A stretch of DNA of 54,324 bases from DAIRUS01 sp036803205 (GCA_036803205.1 DAIRUS010000005.1:1-54324), one strand, 5' to 3'; shown: positions 42,503 through 51,537, counted from the first letter of the stretch. A program made the numbers and translations. The notes: generated by a model from the letters alone, not told the origin.

Positions 42503-42530
42503 ATTTTAGCAAACCAAAATCTAATGTCAA
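42503..42530 (-). promoter_or_regulatory. isc operon promoter
   Basis: On the minus strand -35 TTGACA (42525-42530), a 16-base spacer, -10 TAAAAT (42503-42508). The operator palindrome begins right after the -10, ideal for repression. Confidence 0.75.
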
Positions 42531-42600
42531 GCTAATGCTTCCCAAATAATTCTTAAAGACATTAGGTATTATTTTAAGTTTCTTTAGCTAGGATTTTCGT

Positions 42601-42789
42601 TTAATCTTCTTCTCCAATTGCCCCAACAGGACAACCTTCTTTTGCTTCCTTGGTACATTCTTTGTTTTTTTCTAAATCAGCATCCTCTTTTATTTTTGAT
42701 TTTCCATCATCACCTAATTCAAAAACGTTTGGACAAACTGAGGTACAATATCCACAACCAATACATTTTTCTTTATTTATCTTAACCAT
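42601..42789 (-). CDS. ferredoxin, single 4Fe-4S cluster
   Basis: A 62-residue electron carrier. CIGCGYCTSVCP gives three cluster cysteines and CPVGAI the fourth, while the position of a second cluster lacks the full set, as in monocluster thermophile-type ferredoxins. It is highly acidic at the C-terminus (EED). An AAAGGTCAAA motif lies 28 bases before ATG 42789. It could serve radical-SAM MiaB, IspH or a pyruvate:ferredoxin oxidoreductase not in this window. Confidence 0.92.
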   Translation of the reverse strand: MVKINKEKCIGCGYCTSVCPNVFELGDDGKSKIKEDADLEKNKECTKEAKEGCPVGAIGEED

Positions 42790-42873
42790 AATTAATAATA
42801 ACCTAAATTATTTTAATTTTGACCTTTATTTCACCTTTAGAACCTCTCTAACAAATGAAAAATTTATTTTCTA

Positions 42874-44061
42874 TCATTTAGCGTATCTTAAAATTTTTGA
42901 CATCAATTTTAATTGGGGAAATATTCCTAAGTTTCCATTTTGACATTTTTTTTCTGAAAATTCAAAAACTCTATCTTTTTCAGCGCCAAAAATTAAAATT
43001 GGTATTGGTTCAAAACAATGTTGTTTTAATAAAGAACAGGTTGAATGGTCGCCAGTGACCACAATTAAAATATTTTTAAGGTAAAGCAGGGGTTTTAAGT
43101 TTTTATCAATTTTTTCAAGAAACTCTTTTTTGCCAAAAAAATTTCCATCTTCGGCTAAATTATCAGCTGCTTTAATGTGGAGAAAAATAAAATCATATTT
43201 TCTTAGAGCGGTTTTAGCGGTTAAAATCTTTCCTTTTAAATTAGTATTAACCAAACCGGTAGCGCCCTTCACTTTAATTTCTTCCATTCCTAAAAATCTG
43301 CCAATCCCTTTATAAAGCATGCCGCCGGAAATAAAAGCCGATTTCAGATTATATTTTTCTTTAAAATTTTTTATTTTTTTCAGCTTTCCTGCTCCTCTAA
43401 CAAGAATGTAATTTGCCGGCAGTTTTCTTTTTTTGTTAAGAGGGTAAGTTTTTAATATAAAATGAGTTTTTTCCAAAAATTGGTTTAAAATTTTTGCTGT
43501 AAATTGCGCCTTTTTTGTTTTTTCTAAGGGTTTAATCGTTAAGGGCTTAACCCCGGTCAATTTTGGATCATTAGAAGATATTTTAAAAGAAAGATTTTTC
43601 CCTCTTAAAATTAAAGCAAACCGATGAGAAATTCCTTTGGCAATCAAAAGTTTTACTCCTTCAATTTCAATATCAGAAATTGCTTTAATTAAATCTTTTG
43701 TCTCTTCAATTCTTCCTGCCCGTCGGTCAATAATTTCCATTGTCTTTTCGTTAATAGTGGCGAAATTTCCCCGTAGACAAATATCATCCGGTAAAATCTT
43801 CATTCCAATACCCAGAGCTTCCAATACTCCCCTGCCCGGATTATGCTTTTTTGGGCTATAGCCAAAAATTGCCAAATGGGTGTCTTCTGAAGTAGGTAGT
43901 TTTCCCCTTTCTGTCCAAGGCTTGACTAATCCGCAAAGACCATTTTTTGCCAAAAAATCTAAATTCGGCTTTCTTGCCGCTTCTAAAGGAGTTTTTCCTC
44001 CCAGCTCTGGAATTAGTTCATCGCCTAATCCATCAATAATAATTAAGAGGATTTTTTTCAT
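42874..44061 (-). CDS. apgM: 2,3-bisphosphoglycerate-independent phosphoglycerate mutase, archaeal type
   Basis: Interconverts 3- and 2-phosphoglycerate. It belongs to the alkaline-phosphatase superfamily: MKKILLIIIDGLGDELIPELGGKTPLEAA starts the protein with metal-binding Asp, SEDTHLAIFGYSP has the nucleophilic Ser/Thr region, and FLHIKAADNLAEDGN and VTGDHSTCS bind metals. 395 residues, matching ApgM rather than the ~510-residue GpmI. KAADNLAEDGN reads KAxDxxxHDG in most members, so one His ligand is replaced by Glu, a small oddity. It overlaps pgeF by 4 bases. Confidence 0.93.
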   Translation of the reverse strand: MKKILLIIIDGLGDELIPELGGKTPLEAARKPNLDFLAKNGLCGLVKPWTERGKLPTSEDTHLAIFGYSPKKHNPGRGVLEALGIGMKILPDDICLRGNFATINEKTMEIIDRRAGRIEETKDLIKAISDIEIEGVKLLIAKGISHRFALILRGKNLSFKISSNDPKLTGVKPLTIKPLEKTKKAQFTAKILNQFLEKTHFILKTYPLNKKRKLPANYILVRGAGKLKKIKNFKEKYNLKSAFISGGMLYKGIGRFLGMEEIKVKGATGLVNTNLKGKILTAKTALRKYDFIFLHIKAADNLAEDGNFFGKKEFLEKIDKNLKPLLYLKNILIVVTGDHSTCSLLKQHCFEPIPILIFGAEKDRVFEFSEKKCQNGNLGIFPQLKLMSKILRYAK

Positions 44062-44780
44062 ATTGATTTTTGACCAAAAATAGCCATCATTACCTGAGGG
44101 GTTTTTGGTCTATCCCGACGAAAAGAAAAATATTTTTCAGGAAGACAAAAAGTGCATTCAGGATTAATTTCGATGTTTTCTTCTTTCAGTCCAAAATTAA
44201 GCAATTGAATTTTAGCTATTTTCTTTAAATCCAGAAAGATTTTACCTTTTTCAAGGAGAATAGCCGAGGAGAAAAATTCAAAAAAAGCAAGAACATCTCT
44301 TTTCACTTCAAAATGCTTTTGACAAATACCTGGCCCTATTCCGGCTAAAATATTTTGAGATTGGCTCCCCAATTCTCTAAATTTTTCAATGGCTAAATGT
44401 AAAATTCCTTGAGCTAAATTACGCCATCCGCCGTGAATAAGTCCTACAATCTCCTTTTTAAAGTCGTAAAGAAAAATTGCCAAACAATCAGCAGCCGTTA
44501 TTGATAAAAAAATGTCTTTTTCCGAGGTAATTAACCCATCGTTATTTTGAATTATCTTTCCACAATCTTTTCTGGTCACAATTTTTATTTCTTTTCCGTG
44601 AATTAATTTTGTCTTCACTATCAAATCTGGATTAATTCCCAATCTCTCTAAAAATTTTTTCCTATTTTCAATAATACTATTCTCCGAATTATCATCTAAC
44701 CTCATTGAACCATCTGACTTTTCCGACAGGGCAACAATTAAATTTTTATGTTTATCAAAAATAGAAAACAGAGAATTCAA
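44058..44780 (-). CDS. pgeF: PgeF/YfiH-type multicopper oxidase-like protein (purine nucleoside phosphorylase)
   Basis: A 240-residue DUF152 protein; characterised members are zinc-dependent purine nucleoside phosphorylases or editors of peptidoglycan precursors. KLIHGKEI, TAADCLAIFLYD and GLIHGGWRNLAQGI carry the His/Cys metal triad, and GIGPGICQKHFEV is a family block. The start is TTG 44780, the first codon that gives the full N-terminal region; a later ATG lies within conserved sequence. It overlaps apgM by 4 bases. Confidence 0.88.
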   Translation of the reverse strand: MNSLFSIFDKHKNLIVALSEKSDGSMRLDDNSENSIIENRKKFLERLGINPDLIVKTKLIHGKEIKIVTRKDCGKIIQNNDGLITSEKDIFLSITAADCLAIFLYDFKKEIVGLIHGGWRNLAQGILHLAIEKFRELGSQSQNILAGIGPGICQKHFEVKRDVLAFFEFFSSAILLEKGKIFLDLKKIAKIQLLNFGLKEENIEINPECTFCLPEKYFSFRRDRPKTPQVMMAIFGQKSI

Positions 44781-44850
44781 CTTTTAATAATTACTAGACC
44801 GTCCAACCTTAAAAATTGGGGGTTGGGTTGAAACCAAATATTCATATTTT

Positions 44851-46080
44851 TTATCCTCTTTCAATCTCTAATAATCTATTATACTTTGCCAACCTTTCGG
44901 ATCTGGCAGGAGCGCCAGATTTGATGAAGTCAGCTCCTACACCAACAGCAAAATCAGCAATGAAAGGGTCCAAAGTTTCACCTGAACGATGAGAAACAAT
45001 TATTTTCCAACCAAAAGATTTTGCTAATTTCACCGCTTCAATGGCTTCTGTCACTGTTCCAATTTGATTAATTTTGATAATTACTCCATTACAAAGTCCT
45101 TTTTCTTTGGCTATTTTTATCCTCTCTGGATTTGTCACTGTTAAATCGTCACTGATTAACAAGAATTTATCATTTGCCATTTGTAATTTGTAATTTAACA
45201 ACTCCCATCCTTCAAAATCCTCTTCCCCAAAAGGATCTTCAAGTCCGATAATAGGATATTTTTCGATTAAGTGACAATAATAATCCAAAAGTTCTCTTTT
45301 TGATAAAAGTCTTTTTTCTATTTTATATTTTTCTCCTTTTTGGAATTGACTGGCGGCACAATCTAAAATAATTTTTGTGTTTTTGAAATTATCAGAGGCA
45401 TCTCCAATTAAGTCTAAGGCTTCTGTTGCTTTTGAAATTGGAGGCGAAAAACCTCCTTCGTCTCCCAATTCTAATTTTTTGAATTTTTTTTGAATTATTT
45501 TTCCCAAATTTTTATAAATCTTTGTTGCCAAAGCGAAATTTTCCGAAAAACTTTCCAACTGAGGAACAATCATAAATTCTTGAATATCAAGGTCATTTTT
45601 TGCATGCATTCCTCCATTAATGATATTGAAACACGGTCGAGGAAAAATTTCGGAAATTTTTAGCCGAGTTTGACCACGATAAATTTCCCTTAGATAGAGG
45701 TAAAGAGGCGTTTTTTTTGTCACCGCTCCGGCTCGAGAAATAACCATTGAAACTCCAACAACCGCATTGCCACCCAACTTTGATTTATCTTTTGTCCCAT
45801 CTAATTTTAAAAGAAAATTATCAATTTCTTTTTGTTCTGTGGGTTCTTTGCCAACCAATTGAGGGGCAATAATTTCATTAATATTTTTTATTGCTTTTTC
45901 TACCTCAATTACTTTTGCCTCATATTTCCCAGTAGAAGCTCCGCTTGGAACACTAGCTGAAACCAAAAAATCATCCAATTTAATTAAAACCTGAAGAGTA
46001 GGCCTTTTCCTTGAATCATGGGTTTCTCTTGCTTTAATAATTTCAATTTTTAGTCTTTTTTTCTTGAGTTTTGAGTCCAT
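44851..46080 (-). CDS. eno: enolase
   Basis: Interconverts 2-phosphoglycerate and PEP. The Mg loop SGASTGKYEA, GGMHAKNDLDIQEFMIVP, LEDPFGEEDFEGW, the catalytic lysine in IIKINQIGT and SHRSGETLD are all present, and SGAPARSERLAKYNRLLEIE ends the protein. The usual DSRGNPT near the N-terminus reads DSRKRPT, an unusual substitution. ATG 46080 (409 residues) is chosen; the gene start overlaps the trxB end by 38 bases. Confidence 0.95.
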   Translation of the reverse strand: MDSKLKKKRLKIEIIKARETHDSRKRPTLQVLIKLDDFLVSASVPSGASTGKYEAKVIEVEKAIKNINEIIAPQLVGKEPTEQKEIDNFLLKLDGTKDKSKLGGNAVVGVSMVISRAGAVTKKTPLYLYLREIYRGQTRLKISEIFPRPCFNIINGGMHAKNDLDIQEFMIVPQLESFSENFALATKIYKNLGKIIQKKFKKLELGDEGGFSPPISKATEALDLIGDASDNFKNTKIILDCAASQFQKGEKYKIEKRLLSKRELLDYYCHLIEKYPIIGLEDPFGEEDFEGWELLNYKLQMANDKFLLISDDLTVTNPERIKIAKEKGLCNGVIIKINQIGTVTEAIEAVKLAKSFGWKIIVSHRSGETLDPFIADFAVGVGADFIKSGAPARSERLAKYNRLLEIERG

Positions 46081-46984
46081 TAATATATTTGAAAGCATTA
46101 ACAACAGCTTTTACTCCTTCTCCGGCTGCTACTACAATCTGTTTGGGAAAAATTTGGGTTACATCACCAGCAGCAAAGAGGCCAGGTGTCTTTGTCTGGC
46201 AAGTGGCTAAATCAATTATTATCTCATCTCTTTCGTTAAAATCTACTAAATCCTTAATAAAGGAGGTGGCTGGTTGATTTCCAATTTCCACAAAAACCCC
46301 CTCTACCTCTAAAGTAATCTCTTGACCTCTCACCCTATCTTCGTAAGTAAGAGAGTTGACAAATTTTTCGCCTTTAATTTCTTTAACCGCAGCTTGAGTA
46401 ATAATCTCTACCTTTCCCGTCTTTTTGACTTTTTCTTGATTTTCAAAATCAGCTTTTACTTCCTTTCCATACTCTAAAATATAAATTTTTTTAGCAATTT
46501 TTGCCAAAAATAAAGCAGCTTCAAAAGCCGAATTGCCGCCACCAATAATGGCAACATTTTTGCCTTCAAAGAGTGGTCCATCACAGGTGACACAATAACT
46601 CAGACCTTTACCCAAAAATTTCTTTTCTCCTTCAACTTTCAAGGCTCGAGGGTCGGCACCTGAAGCAACAATCACTGCCTTTGACTCAAATCTATTTTTA
46701 CTTTTGGTAATAACTAAAAAGTGATCGCCGATTTTTTTTACTTTTATCACTCCATCTCTCTCAATATCAATTTTTTGCTTTCTTAACTGCTTTTCAAATT
46801 TCTGAATAAGCTCCATTCCCGAAATTTTTTCAAAACCAGGATAGTTCTCTATAGCTACTGCTTTCTTGGCTATCTGACCGCCAAATTCTTTGGTAATCAA
46901 AAGGATGTTTAATTTTTGCCTGGCAGCGTAAATGCCAGCGGTAATTCCCGCCGGCCCTCCACCAATGATAATTAAATCATACAT
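46043..46984 (-). CDS. trxB: thioredoxin reductase
   Basis: An NAD(P)H-dependent flavoprotein that reduces thioredoxin or glutaredoxin-like proteins. FAD motif GGGPAGITAGIYAARQ at the N-terminus, redox pair in CVTCDGPLF, second nucleotide motif GGGNSAFEAALFLA, and LFAAGDVTQIFPKQIVVAAGEG at the FAD end. 313 residues. An AAAGGTCAAA motif is 49 bases before the ATG (47034-47043). The CPYC protein at 36.7-37 kb is a possible substrate. Confidence 0.96.
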   Translation of the reverse strand: MYDLIIIGGGPAGITAGIYAARQKLNILLITKEFGGQIAKKAVAIENYPGFEKISGMELIQKFEKQLRKQKIDIERDGVIKVKKIGDHFLVITKSKNRFESKAVIVASGADPRALKVEGEKKFLGKGLSYCVTCDGPLFEGKNVAIIGGGNSAFEAALFLAKIAKKIYILEYGKEVKADFENQEKVKKTGKVEIITQAAVKEIKGEKFVNSLTYEDRVRGQEITLEVEGVFVEIGNQPATSFIKDLVDFNERDEIIIDLATCQTKTPGLFAAGDVTQIFPKQIVVAAGEGVKAVVNAFKYINGLKTQEKKTKN

Positions 46985-47057
46985 AAAGTTAAAATAAGAT
47001 TTAAGATTTCGATTTGCTAATATTTAAAGCCTTTTTGACCTTTTAATCTGGAAAATT

Positions 47058-47960
47058 TCAAAATTTTGGATTTAACACCTCAGGAATGGTTTCAATCAGA
47101 TCGGTGGCAGTGAGGGATTCGCCTAATTTTTTTCCTGCCAATCCTCCAGCCAAGCCATTAATGTAAGCTCCTGCCTGGCCGGCCAAAAAGGGCTCAATTC
47201 CCCTCGCCATTAAAGCTCCAGCAATTCCAGCCAAGGTATCGCCACAACCGCCCTTGGTCATATAAGGACTACCGGTTCTATTCACGGCTACTTCTTTTCC
47301 GTCAGAAATTATATCGATGGCACCCTTCAATAAAATAGTAGTTTTTAGTCGCTGGGCTTCCTCTTGAACGATTTTTATTTTCTCTTCGTTTGACTTACGA
47401 TAAACCTCTTTGCCACTCAGAATAAAAAACTCGTAAAGATGAGGAGTGATTAAAAACGGCTTTCCGGAAATAACTTGAGGATTTTTAGCAACCGCGTGAA
47501 TAGCATCGGCATCAATGACGACTGGAACCGAGACTTTTTTCAAAAATTCCAAAACTGCCTCTTGGGTTTCTTTTGAACGCCCCATTCCCCCTCCAATCAC
47601 AACCGCTGTTTTTCCATAAGAGACAGTTTTGGCTGATTCAGTCATTGAAAGTAAAGTTGCTAAATGTTCTTTTACCAGCCATTTTCCTTCTAAAGAATAA
47701 GCAGCTAAATTGGGAGAAAAAGAAGCAATAATATCAGCTGCCCTTTTGGGAGCGATAACTCTTACCATATCCACCCCCGTTCGAAAAGCGGCCATGGCAG
47801 AAAGAGCCGGCGAGCCAGAGTAAAAATCAGACCCACCAATAACAATTAAGAGTCCGTAATCATATTTTTTAACGGCCCTTGGTCTTTTTTTATAAATTTT
47901 CTTTAAAATATTTTTGGTAACTTTAATCATATTTTTGAAATCTTTATAAATTTTATTCAT
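47058..47960 (-). CDS. nnrD: ADP/ATP-dependent NAD(P)H-hydrate dehydratase
   Basis: Repairs hydrated NAD(P)H. It is the YjeF C-terminal (carbohydrate-kinase-like) domain alone, without the NnrE epimerase half. VIGGSDFYSGSPALSAMAA, KTAVVIGGGMGRS, VVIDADAIHA and TKGGCGDTLAGIAGALMARG are the hallmark blocks, the last with the catalytic Asp. 300 residues. ATG 47960 lies 7 bases after the ftsZ stop; ATG 47930 is an alternative start. Confidence 0.92.
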   Translation of the reverse strand: MNKIYKDFKNMIKVTKNILKKIYKKRPRAVKKYDYGLLIVIGGSDFYSGSPALSAMAAFRTGVDMVRVIAPKRAADIIASFSPNLAAYSLEGKWLVKEHLATLLSMTESAKTVSYGKTAVVIGGGMGRSKETQEAVLEFLKKVSVPVVIDADAIHAVAKNPQVISGKPFLITPHLYEFFILSGKEVYRKSNEEKIKIVQEEAQRLKTTILLKGAIDIISDGKEVAVNRTGSPYMTKGGCGDTLAGIAGALMARGIEPFLAGQAGAYINGLAGGLAGKKLGESLTATDLIETIPEVLNPKF

Positions 47961-47966
47961 TCTTTA

Positions 47967-49286
47967 TCAGAAAATAGGTTTTTTCTTCCTCAGAAAAGTG
48001 GGGGTTTCCCAGAATCTCTCTTTAGCCAAAATTTCAGCTTCTTCTTTTTCAATCTCTTTTTTTAATTGAAGACCGTTTTTTCTAACTACAACCTCTATCT
48101 CTTTTGAGACGCTTTCCTTTTTGGAAACCTCCTCTTCTTTTTTCTTTTTCCCTGAGGGTGAAGAAATAGCTTGAGGTTTTTCTTTTTTGGGCGGAATCTT
48201 TTTTTTCAATTTCTTTTTCCTTTTATTTTTGGCAATCTCATTTAAAACTTTGCTACAGCCGGTAGCCAAAAGAGTAACTATCGTGCCTTGTTTCTTTTCT
48301 GCCCGTGAGATTCCAAAAATAATCTTTGCTTCTTTGTCAACTTTTTCTGAAATGGTTTTTGAAATTTGATTGACAAGGGCTAAAGAAAGATCTTTTTGTC
48401 CGGCGATATTTAACAAAACCCCTTTTGCTCCAATCACACTATAAGGATAGAGAGGTGAGTGAATAACTTTTTCAATCTCCTTTTGTTCATTATTCTTTTC
48501 AATCTTAGCAGAATTTAAATAGGCCAAAGCTCCATGGCCTTCAAAAATTGTTTTAAGGTCGGCAAAATCAATGTTTATTAGGGCTGGCCGAAAAATTATT
48601 TCAACCAAGTTTTGAAGGCTTTCGGCTAAACATTTGTTGACCGTAGAAAAGGCCTGTCTTAAAGGAGTGTTTCTCTCGATAATCTGAAAAATTCGTTCGT
48701 TGGGTAAAGTGGAAAAGGCATTTAATTTTCGCCGCATTTCCATCAAAGCCCTCTTAGCAATCTCCATTTTTCTTTTGCCTTCAAATAAAAAAGGAAAAGT
48801 AAAGATGCCGTAAGTCAAGTTTCCCAAGTTTTTTGAAAGCTGAGCAAAGATTTGGGTAGCGCCAGATCCTACTCCTCCTCCAAGAGTAGCAACTAAAATC
48901 ACAAGGTCTTGGCCGGTCAATATCTTTTTAATCTCTTCTTTCTCACTTTTGGCAACTGCCTTCCCAATTTCCGGATTTATGCCCGTCCCCAAACCATGGA
49001 GCAAACTCTGACCAAAATGAAATTTCTTAATGCTTTTGGGAAGCTTATTTAAGGCCTTGAGGTCGGTGTCAGCAGCGATAAAAGAAATTTTTGCTTTTGT
49101 CGTCTGGGCAATTTCGGAAACAATATTTCCCCCTCCCCCACCTATCCCAATAAGTTGGATATTAATCTTCTTAATCTTTTCTGTTTCCCTTTCTGGTGTT
49201 GGCAAAAGAGAAGTTTGAGCTTTTTTTTGGTTGACTAAAAATTTTTTCTTAACTTTTATTGACTCTTTTATTGGTTTTTTATTCAT
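47967..49286 (-). CDS. ftsZ: divergent FtsZ (tubulin-like division GTPase)
   Basis: A 439-residue member of the FtsZ family. After a ~38-residue basic extension, the nucleotide region IGIGGGGGNIVSEI and tubulin signature GGGVGSG (residues 136-142; normally GGGTGTG) are visible. The T7 loop INIDFADLKTIF (N238, D240, D243) that completes the neighbour's active site is intact. A long Lys/Glu linker precedes the conserved C-terminal peptide ETPTFLRKK (normally DIPTFLR). GTPase activity is probable, but the changes make a paralogue possible. No ftsA or mur genes are adjacent; an amidase gene lies upstream. Confidence 0.88.
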   Translation of the reverse strand: MNKKPIKESIKVKKKFLVNQKKAQTSLLPTPERETEKIKKINIQLIGIGGGGGNIVSEIAQTTKAKISFIAADTDLKALNKLPKSIKKFHFGQSLLHGLGTGINPEIGKAVAKSEKEEIKKILTGQDLVILVATLGGGVGSGATQIFAQLSKNLGNLTYGIFTFPFLFEGKRKMEIAKRALMEMRRKLNAFSTLPNERIFQIIERNTPLRQAFSTVNKCLAESLQNLVEIIFRPALINIDFADLKTIFEGHGALAYLNSAKIEKNNEQKEIEKVIHSPLYPYSVIGAKGVLLNIAGQKDLSLALVNQISKTISEKVDKEAKIIFGISRAEKKQGTIVTLLATGCSKVLNEIAKNKRKKKLKKKIPPKKEKPQAISSPSGKKKKEEEVSKKESVSKEIEVVVRKNGLQLKKEIEKEEAEILAKERFWETPTFLRKKKPIF

Positions 49287-49312
49287 TATTAAATTATAAA
49301 ACTTTATGTTCT

Positions 49313-50038
49313 TTAGTCAATGAGATTGCGGAATTTCTGCCAATCAAAATTCCAAGGATCCGTCTTTCTTTCCGGAGCAATATCAGAATGACCAAAGATA
49401 TTTTTTAAAGAAATGTGATATTTTTTTTGAAGATATTTAATTAAATCTGCTAACTGTAAATATTGAATTTCATTTGGCGACTCTTCTTTTTGATACAAAA
49501 GCTCAACTCCAATAGAAAAATCATTAACATTAGTTCTACCGTCAGGAGTTTTGCTCTTTCCGGCATGATAGGCGATATTTTTATCTTCAACCAATCGATA
49601 AATATTACCCTGGCGATCAATCAGATAATGAACGGCTACTCCATAAAGTTCATATTCTTTAATCACTCCTTCTACACTATAGGGGTCTTTGCCAAGGGCG
49701 TCATAAGAAGAGTGAATGACAATCGTATCTATCGCTCGTGGTTTCAAGGGTGTTTCCTGTCCCCAGGTTAAGAGTTTGTTAATAATTTTAGGTGACGATT
49801 TTGATTGCTGTGGCTTTTGAAGAGAAGAAGGTTGTTCAATTTTTTCTTCGGTAATAATTTCTCCTTTCAGTAATTCTCCAACCGAAAGACTACTCTCAGC
49901 TGATTTTTCTTCAAAAGAAAATTTTGAAGAAGATTTAAAAATTTTTAGTTCTTGGTTTTGAAAATAATGATTTATTCCGCCAATGATAAAAATAATTAAA
50001 ACGAAAAAAATAAGCCAGAAAGATTTTGGAAATATCAT
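49313..50038 (-). CDS. N-acetylmuramoyl-L-alanine amidase, Amidase_2 type
   Basis: A 241-residue peptidoglycan hydrolase. Residues ~6-24 form a membrane anchor (SFWLIFFVLIIFIIGGI), then a low-complexity Ser/Lys/Gln linker to ~residue 90. The catalytic domain has zinc ligands in IVIHSSYDA and FGHSDIAPERKTDPW and the block AVHYLIDRQGNIYRLVED. ATG 50038 abuts the stop of the permease gene upstream, so expression is likely coupled. Next gene downstream is the divergent ftsZ, consistent with a role in wall splitting at division. Confidence 0.92.
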   Translation of the reverse strand: MIFPKSFWLIFFVLIIFIIGGINHYFQNQELKIFKSSSKFSFEEKSAESSLSVGELLKGEIITEEKIEQPSSLQKPQQSKSSPKIINKLLTWGQETPLKPRAIDTIVIHSSYDALGKDPYSVEGVIKEYELYGVAVHYLIDRQGNIYRLVEDKNIAYHAGKSKTPDGRTNVNDFSIGVELLYQKEESPNEIQYLQLADLIKYLQKKYHISLKNIFGHSDIAPERKTDPWNFDWQKFRNLID

Positions 50039-50803
50039 TTATTTTTTGAAAATTATTGAAATGATAAAAAGCGATGAATTCACTAAAATAATTAATGGAC
50101 CCAACGGAAAATTGGTGATTTTAAAAAGCAATGCGCCAAAAAAAACAGAAATTATACCAAAAAATGAGGCTAAAAAAGTGTAATTCCTCAAAGTTTTACT
50201 TAAATTTCTAGCAGTAGCAGCTGGAACAATCATTAATGCTCCAACCAAAAGAGAACCAACAATCTTAATTCCTAAAGCCACCATGGCGGCAACTGAAAGA
50301 AGATAAATAAGGTTTTGTCTTTTAATTTTAATTCCCTCATTCCTGGCTAAATCCTCAGAAATATGAGTTAAAACCATCCCGCGATAAATGTTTCTGATGA
50401 CAAAAAATAAAAAAATGGCCAAAACCACTGAGAATATTGTCATTTCAAAAGAGACCTTAGAAATATCGCCGATTAAAGCGTGTAATAATTCAGATTCAGG
50501 AATAATTAAAAATCCAATTGCCAAACTGGTAACAAACAAAACCCCAACTAGTGCTTCCATTGGTAAAGAAGTTTTGATTTCAAAAAACCAAATTAATAAA
50601 ATGCCTAAGGCTAAAAAGAAAAAGGCACCCAAAGAAACATCAAAACCTAAAAGAAGAGCCAAACCCATTCCGGGCAAAGCCAAATGACCCAAAGCATCGC
50701 TAACTAAAGCCATTCTTTTTTGAAGCATTAAAGTGCCTAAATAGCCAGCTACCCCTCCAATAAAAATTCCGGTAATTAAACTAAATAAAAATTGATCTCC
50801 CAT
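50039..50803 (-). CDS. znuB: zinc/manganese ABC transporter permease, ZnuB/TroC family
   Basis: A 254-residue inner-membrane permease of the ABC-3 family with about eight hydrophobic helices. The family block ALVSDALGHLALPGMGLALLLG occurs near the N-terminus, and VGSLLVGALMIVPAATARNLS in the second half. It lies 8 bases after the ATPase gene. No solute-binding lipoprotein gene (znuA) is seen in the window. Zn, Mn or Fe specificity cannot be separated by sequence; the Fur-family gene at 53.2-53.6 kb is a possible regulator. Confidence 0.9.
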   Translation of the reverse strand: MGDQFLFSLITGIFIGGVAGYLGTLMLQKRMALVSDALGHLALPGMGLALLLGFDVSLGAFFFLALGILLIWFFEIKTSLPMEALVGVLFVTSLAIGFLIIPESELLHALIGDISKVSFEMTIFSVVLAIFLFFVIRNIYRGMVLTHISEDLARNEGIKIKRQNLIYLLSVAAMVALGIKIVGSLLVGALMIVPAATARNLSKTLRNYTFLASFFGIISVFFGALLFKITNFPLGPLIILVNSSLFIISIIFKK

Positions 50804-50811
50804 ATGAAATC

Positions 50812-51537
50812 TTAGTGTTTGTGCTCGTAAAATTTAATTTCCGTTCCATAAACTTTCTCTAGCAAATCAGGTGTCAAAATCTCCCTCAGCTTTCCAAAAC
50901 AAAGCGCTCTTTTATTCAGGCAAAGAACTTTGCTCGAGTATTTATATACGACATTTAAATCATGGGTAACCAACAAAATAGTTAAATCCCTTTCTTTCTG
51001 GAACTGCTTTAAAAGAGAGTAAATTGTTTTTTCGCCTGAAATATCAATTCCGCTTGTTGGCTCATCAAAAAGCAAAACCTGAGGATTTCCGCTTAAAGCC
51101 CAGCCGATTAAAAGCCTTTGAAATTGACCAGAAGAAAGCTCGCCAATCTTCTTTTCTAAAATTTCTTTTTCTATTCCAAGCAAATTTAAAATTTTGACTA
51201 AATCATTTTCCAAAACATTCTTAAGGCTAAAAAACTCTTTCCCATTCATCGGGACATCTTTAATAAAAGGCAATCTTTGAGGAACATAACCAATTTTCAA
51301 TCCTTGAGGCGGTGACCAGATGATTTCACCTTTATAAGGTAAAACCCCTAATAGGGTTCTTAGTAAAACCGTCTTTCCAGCACCGTTAGGTCCCAAAATG
51401 GTCAAAATCTCTCCTTTTTTTATTTCGAAAGACAAATTCTCGAGGATTTTTTCTCCTTCTAATTCAACGCTTAATCCTCGAACTTTTAAAATAACTTCCG
51501 AGGATTGATTTTTTTCTTTTAAAATTAAATTTTCCAT
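50812..51537 (-). CDS. znuC: zinc/manganese ABC transporter ATP-binding protein
   Basis: A 241-residue ATPase powering the permease. Walker A GPNGAGKTVLL, the signature LSSGQFQRLLIGWAL (LSGGQ variant with Ser), Walker B VLLFDEPTSGID and the switch His in LVTHDLNVV are all in order. It starts at ATG 51537 and leads into the permease gene. The MBL hydrolase gene is upstream by 11 bases. Confidence 0.94.
   Translation of the reverse strand: MENLILKEKNQSSEVILKVRGLSVELEGEKILENLSFEIKKGEILTILGPNGAGKTVLLRTLLGVLPYKGEIIWSPPQGLKIGYVPQRLPFIKDVPMNGKEFFSLKNVLENDLVKILNLLGIEKEILEKKIGELSSGQFQRLLIGWALSGNPQVLLFDEPTSGIDISGEKTIYSLLKQFQKERDLTILLVTHDLNVVYKYSSKVLCLNKRALCFGKLREILTPDLLEKVYGTEIKFYEHKH

Noticed and set aside
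44803..44826. Inverted repeat CCAACC/GGTTGG before enolase as a terminator for upstream genes
   Set aside because: The stem is only 6 bp with a long loop and there is no T-run in the needed direction.
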